Below, in pieces: positions 59,747-64,000 of a stretch of 64,000 nucleotides of DNA (position 1 is its first letter; each line of letters starts with the position of its first letter). Position numbers and translations under genes: made by a program. Where the stretch lies: NCBI GenBank assembly GCA_024291935.2, contig CM044313.1, positions 84,133,001-84,197,000 of the forward strand. Reading direction: 5' to 3'. The notes under the pieces are model-generated. The model searched no databases, was not told where the DNA came from, and saw nothing but the letters and a program-made list of their open reading frames with translations. Source of the stretch: Okapia johnstoni. Taxonomy: Eukaryota > Chordata > Mammalia > Artiodactyla > Giraffidae.

Positions 59747-60297
59747 ATTTACTTGCAAACTTTTTTAATTTCATGCTTATTTTATATTGGAGTATAGTTG
59801 ATTTACAATGTTGTGCTAGCTTCAGGTGTACAGTAAAGTGATTTAGTTATACATATCCATTCTTTTTCAGATTCTTTTCCCATATAGGTCATTACAGAAT
59901 ATTGAGTAAACGTCTCTGTGTTATACAGTAATCCTAACTAGTTATCTATTTTATATATAGTAGTATGTATATGTTAATCCCAAACTTCTAATTTACCCCT
60001 CCCTTCAACCTTTCCCCTTTGGTAACCATATGTTGATTTCTAAGTCTGTGAGTCTGTTTCTGTTTTATAAATAAGTTCATTTGTATCATTTTTAGATTTC
60101 CACATATGTGATATCATGTGGTATTTGTCTTTCTCTAACTTACTTCACTCAGCATGATAAACTCTAGGTTGATCTGTGTTGCTGAAAATGGAATTATTTC
60201 ATTGTTTTTAATGACTAAGTAACATTCCATTGTATATATGTACCACACATTCTTTATCCATTCCTCTGTTGGACGTTTAAGTTGCTTCTATGTCTTG

Positions 60298-60522
60298 TTT
60301 CTGTTTGTTTGAAAAGTGTTTGTTAGTCACTCAGCCATGTCTGACTCTTTGTGACTCCATGGACTGCAGCCCACCAGGCTCCTCTGTCCATGGGACTTTC
60401 CAGGTAAGAATACTGGAGTGGGTAGCCATTCCCTTCTTCAGGGGATCTTCCTGATGCAGGGATCGAACCTGGGTCCCCTGCATTGTAGTCCTATTCTTTA
60501 CCATCTGAGCTTATGGGAAGCC
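60298..60522 (-). mobile_element. Bov-tA SINE inside L1
   Basis: Minus-strand SINE with its tail at 60298-60330 and its head ending near gggaagccc at 60522. It splits the L1 sequence within the block gttgcttctatgtcttgg. The duplication is ctatgtcttg (60288-60297) against ctatatcttg (60523-60532). Confidence 0.92.
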
Positions 60523-61244
60523 CTATATCTTGGCTGTTGTAAATAGTGCTGCCGTGAACACTGGGGTGGATGTATCTTTGCAAATTATGGTTTTCCTGAG
60601 ATATATGACCAGGAGTGGGATTATTACTGGATCCTATGGTAGTTCTACTTTTGGTATGTTAAGGAACCTCCCACAGCATAGGAGGGTTTCCTCTTCTCCA
60701 CATCCTCTTCAGCATATATTGCCTGTACACATTTTCATGATGGCCATTCTGACCAGTGTGAGATGAAAACTCATTGTATTTTCGATTTGCATTCTTCATT
60801 GTTTAGCATATTTTCGTGTTGCTTTTTGGCCATCTGTATGTCTTCTTTGGTAAAATGTCTATTTAGATCTTTTTTCCGTTTTTATTGAATTTTTTTAATA
60901 TAATGATAATATTAATGTATATTTACTATAATGCTAATATATAGTTAATATAATGTTTTACATTAAACTGCATGAGCTCTTTGTATATTTTGGAGATTGA
61001 TCCCTTGGCAGTGGCATCATTTGAAAATGTTTTCTCCTATTCTGTAGGTTTTCTTTTTGTTTTGTTCATTGTTTCCCTTGGGATGTGAAATCTTTTAAGT
61101 TTAATTAGATACCATTTGATTTTTTGTTTGTTTTTATTTTTAGTACTCTAGGAGGTGGATCCAAAAGGATATTGCTGTAATTTATTTAAGAGAGTGTTTT
61201 GCCTATGTTTTCCTCTAAGAATTTTATAGTATCTAGTCTTAAAT

Positions 61245-61370
61245 TGCTTCCCTGGTGGCTCAGTGGTAAAGAATCTGCCTGCAATACAGGAGACCTGGGT
61301 TCATTCCCTGTGTTGGGAGGATATCCTGGAGAAGGGAATGGCAACCCATTCCAGTATTCTTGCCTGGAGA
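61245..61370 (+). mobile_element. Bov-tA SINE missing its 3' tail
   Basis: Plus-strand SINE beginning with the head gcttccctggtggctcagtgg and stopping at ttcttgcctggaga. The whole BovB-related tail is absent and L1 sequence resumes at once. Normal insertions keep the 3' end, so a later deletion or recombination probably removed it along with some L1 sequence. Confidence 0.88.
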
Positions 61371-61432
61371 GTTTATGTCTTTAACCTATTTTGAGTTTAC
61401 TTTTGTGTATGGTGTTAGAGAATGTTCTAATT

Positions 61433-62420
61433 TTATTCTTTTAAATGTAGCTGTGCAGATTTCCCAGTACTACTTATTGAAAAGACTGTCTTTTCTCCAT
61501 TGTATTGAATATATTCATGCCTCCTTTGTTGTAGATTAATTAACCATAGTTGTGTGAGTTTATTTCTGGGCCCTCTGTAGATCCACTGATCTATATGTTT
61601 AGCTTTGTGCCAGTGCCATACTGTTTTGATTGCTGTTGCATTGTAGTGTAGTCTGAAGTCAGAGAGCCTGATCCCTCCAGCTCCATTTTTATTTCTCAAG
61701 ATTGCTTTGGCTGCTCAGGGTCTTTTGCTTTTCTATATAAATTGTAAGTTTCTTTGTTCTTTGTTCTAAGTCTGTGGAAAATGCCATTGATATTTTATAG
61801 GGATTACATTGAATCTGTAGGATTACATTGAATCAATTACATTGCCTTGTGTAGTATAATCTTTTTGACAATATTGATTCTTCCAATAAAAGAACATTTC
61901 ATATCTTTCCTTTTGTTTGTGTCATCTTCTACTTATTTTATCTATGTCTTATAGTTTTTGAAGTATAGGTCTATAGTTATTTTATTCTTTTCAATGCAAT
62001 GATAAATGGGATTGTTTCCTTAATTTCTTTTTCTCATCTTTCATTGTGAGTGTATAGAAATGCAACAAATTTCCATGTATTAATTTTGTATTCTACAATT
62101 TTACCAAATTATTTAATGAGCTCTAATAGTTTTCTGGTAACATCTTTAGTATTTTCTATGTATAGTATCATGTCATCTGAAAACAGTGAAAGTTTTACTT
62201 CTTTTCCAACTTGAATTCCTTTTATTTCTTTTTCTTCTCTGATTGCTATGGTTAGGGCTACCAAAACTATGTTGAATAATAGTGGCAAGAGTGTACATCC
62301 TTCTCGTGTTCTTGATCTTAGAGGAAATTCTTTCAGCTTTTCACCATTGAGTATGATGTTAGCTCTGGGCTTTTCACATATGGCCTTTATTATGCTGAGG
62401 TAAGTTTCCTCTATGCCCAC
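61433..62420 (-). pseudogene. L1 ORF2 remnant with FSDD box
   Basis: The frame at 62109-62420 covers the reverse transcriptase palm: [22 protein letters not shown], then [19 protein letters not shown], where the usual FADD box reads FSDD. The frame at 61433-61699 gives the later block [33 protein letters not shown]. Many stops lie between and around them. Not functional. Confidence 0.85.
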
Positions 62421-63353
62421 TTTCTAGTAAGATTTTAATTATAAGTGGGTGTTGAATTTTTTCAAAATTTTTTCTGCATCTATTGAGATGATCATATGGT
62501 TTTGATTCTTCAATTTGCTAATGAAGCATATCGCACCGATTGATTTTACAGATATTAAAAAAATCCTTGTATTCCTTGTATAAATCCCACTTGATCATAG
62601 TTCATGATCCTTTTAATGTATTGTAGGAGTCAGTTTGGTAGGATTTTGAAGAGCATTTTTGCATCTATGTTCATCAATGCTATTGGTCTGTAATTTTCAT
62701 TTTTTTTCTTTGTGTATATATGTCTGGTTTTGGTATCAGGGTGATGGTGGCCTCATAGCATCAGTTTGGGAGTGTCTTTTGCTGCAATTTTTTGGAATAG
62801 TTTCAGAAGTGTAAGTGTTAACTCTTCTCTAAATGTTTGATAGAATTCACTTGAGATGCCATCTGGTCCTGGACTTTTGTTTTTCGGAAGCTTTTAAATC
62901 ACAGTTTCAATTTCAGTACTTATGATTGGTTTGTTCATATTTCCTGTTTCTTCCTGGTTCAGACTTTGAGATTGTAACTTTCTAAGAATTTGTCTATGTC
63001 TTCTATTATTTTATTGGCTTATAGCTGATTGCAATAATCTCTTATGATCCTTTGTATTTCTGTGGTGTCAGTTGTAACATCTCCTTTTTCATTTTTAAAT
63101 TTATTGATTTGAGTCCTCTCCCTTTTTTTTGCTTGATGAATTTGACTAAAGGTTTATCAAATTTGTCTATATTTTCAAAGAATCATTTTTTAGTTTCATT
63201 GATCTTTTATATTATTTTCTTTGTCTCTATTTTATTTACTTCTTCTCTGATCTTTATGATTTCTTTCAGTCTACTAAATTTGGGTATTGTTTGTTCTTTC
63301 TCTACTTGCTTTAGGTGAAAGGTTAGGTTGTTTAGGTTGCTTATTTACTTTCA

Positions 63354-63850
63354 TTTTTAAATCTTTTTTAATTATAAGGAAATAAAATTTTCCCTTTGAA
63401 TTTCTTTTCTTCACTCCTTAATTCTCTCATTCCTTTCTTCCTTCCTTCCTTTCTTTCTGCCTGCTTCCTTTCTTTTCAGTTTGGTTTTCAAAATATAGAT
63501 CTAGAAATAAAGGCACTTGCATTGAATTTCAAGCACTACATTGCCCTCTATTCTTTCATTAAAACAAATGTTAGATGACAAATCCGGACATAAATAATAG
63601 TTAATAATGTTATGCTACATGAAAAACTATGTACACTTGAATGCAATTGATATAACCTTTCATTTTACATTGGGTCATTGTATAAGTAGCAAGTTTATTC
63701 ACCTGAAAATAGAGGCATTACTAGTAAGTACTTGTAATATGTGGATGAGTAGGGCCTAGTGTTCATAAGTTCTTTATGAAATTTCTCTCTGTGCTTGAAA
63801 ATAATCATAAATACCAGTGAACATTTCCTTTAGGGACTGATATTGAGGGC
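63354..63850. other. Unassigned spacer
   Basis: AT-rich DNA between the L1 and the terminal BovB, including a pyrimidine repeat listed separately. Confidence 0.45.
63425..63478. repeat. (TTCC)n-type pyrimidine repeat
   Basis: An imperfect run of ttcc and ttctt units, all pyrimidine on the plus strand apart from a few bases. A typical impure microsatellite. Confidence 0.85.
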
Positions 63851-63851
63851 C

Positions 63852-64000
63852 GAAGAATGGATGCTTTTGAACTCTGGTGTTGGAGAAGACTCTTGAGAGT
63901 CCCTTGGACTTCAAGGAGATCAAACCAGTCAATCCTAAAAGAAATCAGTCCTGATTATTCACTGCAAGGACTGATGCTGAAGCTCCAATACTTTGGTCAC
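63852..64000 (+). mobile_element. BovB LINE 3' part, cut by window end
   Basis: Plus-strand BovB starting at gccgaagaatggatgctttt and following the end of the reading frame (gttggagaagactcttgaga, then ctgatgctgaagctccaata) to the window edge. The 3' tail should lie beyond base 64000. 5'-truncated. Confidence 0.93.

Larger units (their letters stand above)
59758..63342 (-). mobile_element. L1 LINE, 3.6 kb, 5'-truncated
   Basis: L1 in reverse orientation: 3' untranslated region from 59758 to about 60530, ORF2 up to the first part of the reverse transcriptase at 63342. The likely duplication is atttacttgca (59747-59757) against atttactttca (63343-63353), one mismatch. Two SINEs interrupt it (60298-60522, 61245-61370). 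It is older than the L1s at 15-19 kb, judging by broken frames and a different 3' region (ttggagtatagttgatttac). Confidence 0.92.

Noticed and set aside
1..64000. CRISPR array, operon, phage, plasmid or bacterial defence system
   Set aside because: The repeats are dispersed ruminant retrotransposons with target duplications. There are no regularly spaced direct repeats, ribosome binding sites or compact gene runs.

Overview
The window is nuclear DNA of a ruminant, most likely a bovid. The evidence is the repeat content: many BovB (RTE-type) LINEs, Bov-tA and Bov-A2 SINEs, and ruminant-type L1 LINEs, with older mammalian MIR, L2, MaLR-LTR and hAT fossils in an AT-rich background. I found no host exon, RNA gene, CRISPR array or bacterial or plasmid feature. 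Every open reading frame I examined is a retrotransposon remnant, the antisense of one, or a chance frame. The window is best read as a gene desert or the inside of a large intron.

Layout. 1-3.7 kb: AT-rich DNA with one L2 scrap and one Bov-A2. 3.7-5.8 kb: a SINE next to a BovB that has lost its reverse transcriptase. 6.6-14.36 kb: an old BovB, bounded by an 11-bp duplication, holding a SINE and a second, much longer BovB. The inner BovB carries a SINE of its own and has its 5' leader inverted. 15.1-19.2 kb: two 5'-truncated L1s in reverse orientation. 19.2-26.6 kb: mostly unassigned AT-rich DNA with SINEs, MIR and L2 scraps and an 87-bp L1 insertion. 26.6-32.2 kb: an old interspersed repeat, a BovB with its domains in permuted order, two more BovBs, a MIR, a hAT fossil and an L1 scrap. 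32.2-39.2 kb: mostly unassigned, with three SINEs and a perfect hairpin. 39.2-45.06 kb: an older L1 in plus orientation broken by two BovBs, each carrying a SINE. 45.6-46.9 kb: a SINE, then a BovB with an inverted leader inside an old L1 tail. 46.9-59.7 kb: unassigned DNA with a MaLR LTR, a BovB, a SINE-BovB chimera, an L2 and an LTR-like repeat. 59.76-63.34 kb: a 3.6-kb L1 with two SINEs. The window ends inside a BovB 3' end.

How the parts relate. BovB and L1 supply the reverse transcriptase and endonuclease. The Bov-A SINEs share their 3' part with the BovB 3' end and depend on BovB to move. All LINE copies here are truncated, frameshifted or internally deleted, so none looks able to move by itself. 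I see no new gene system. The interest lies in insertion mechanics: two BovBs whose inverted leaders both expose what looks like the 5' end of the BovB RNA, a SINE and a BovB sharing one pair of target-site duplications, an L1 with a three-block poly-A tail, and a dated nest of insertions. Family names come from recognising the sequences by eye, without a database search.
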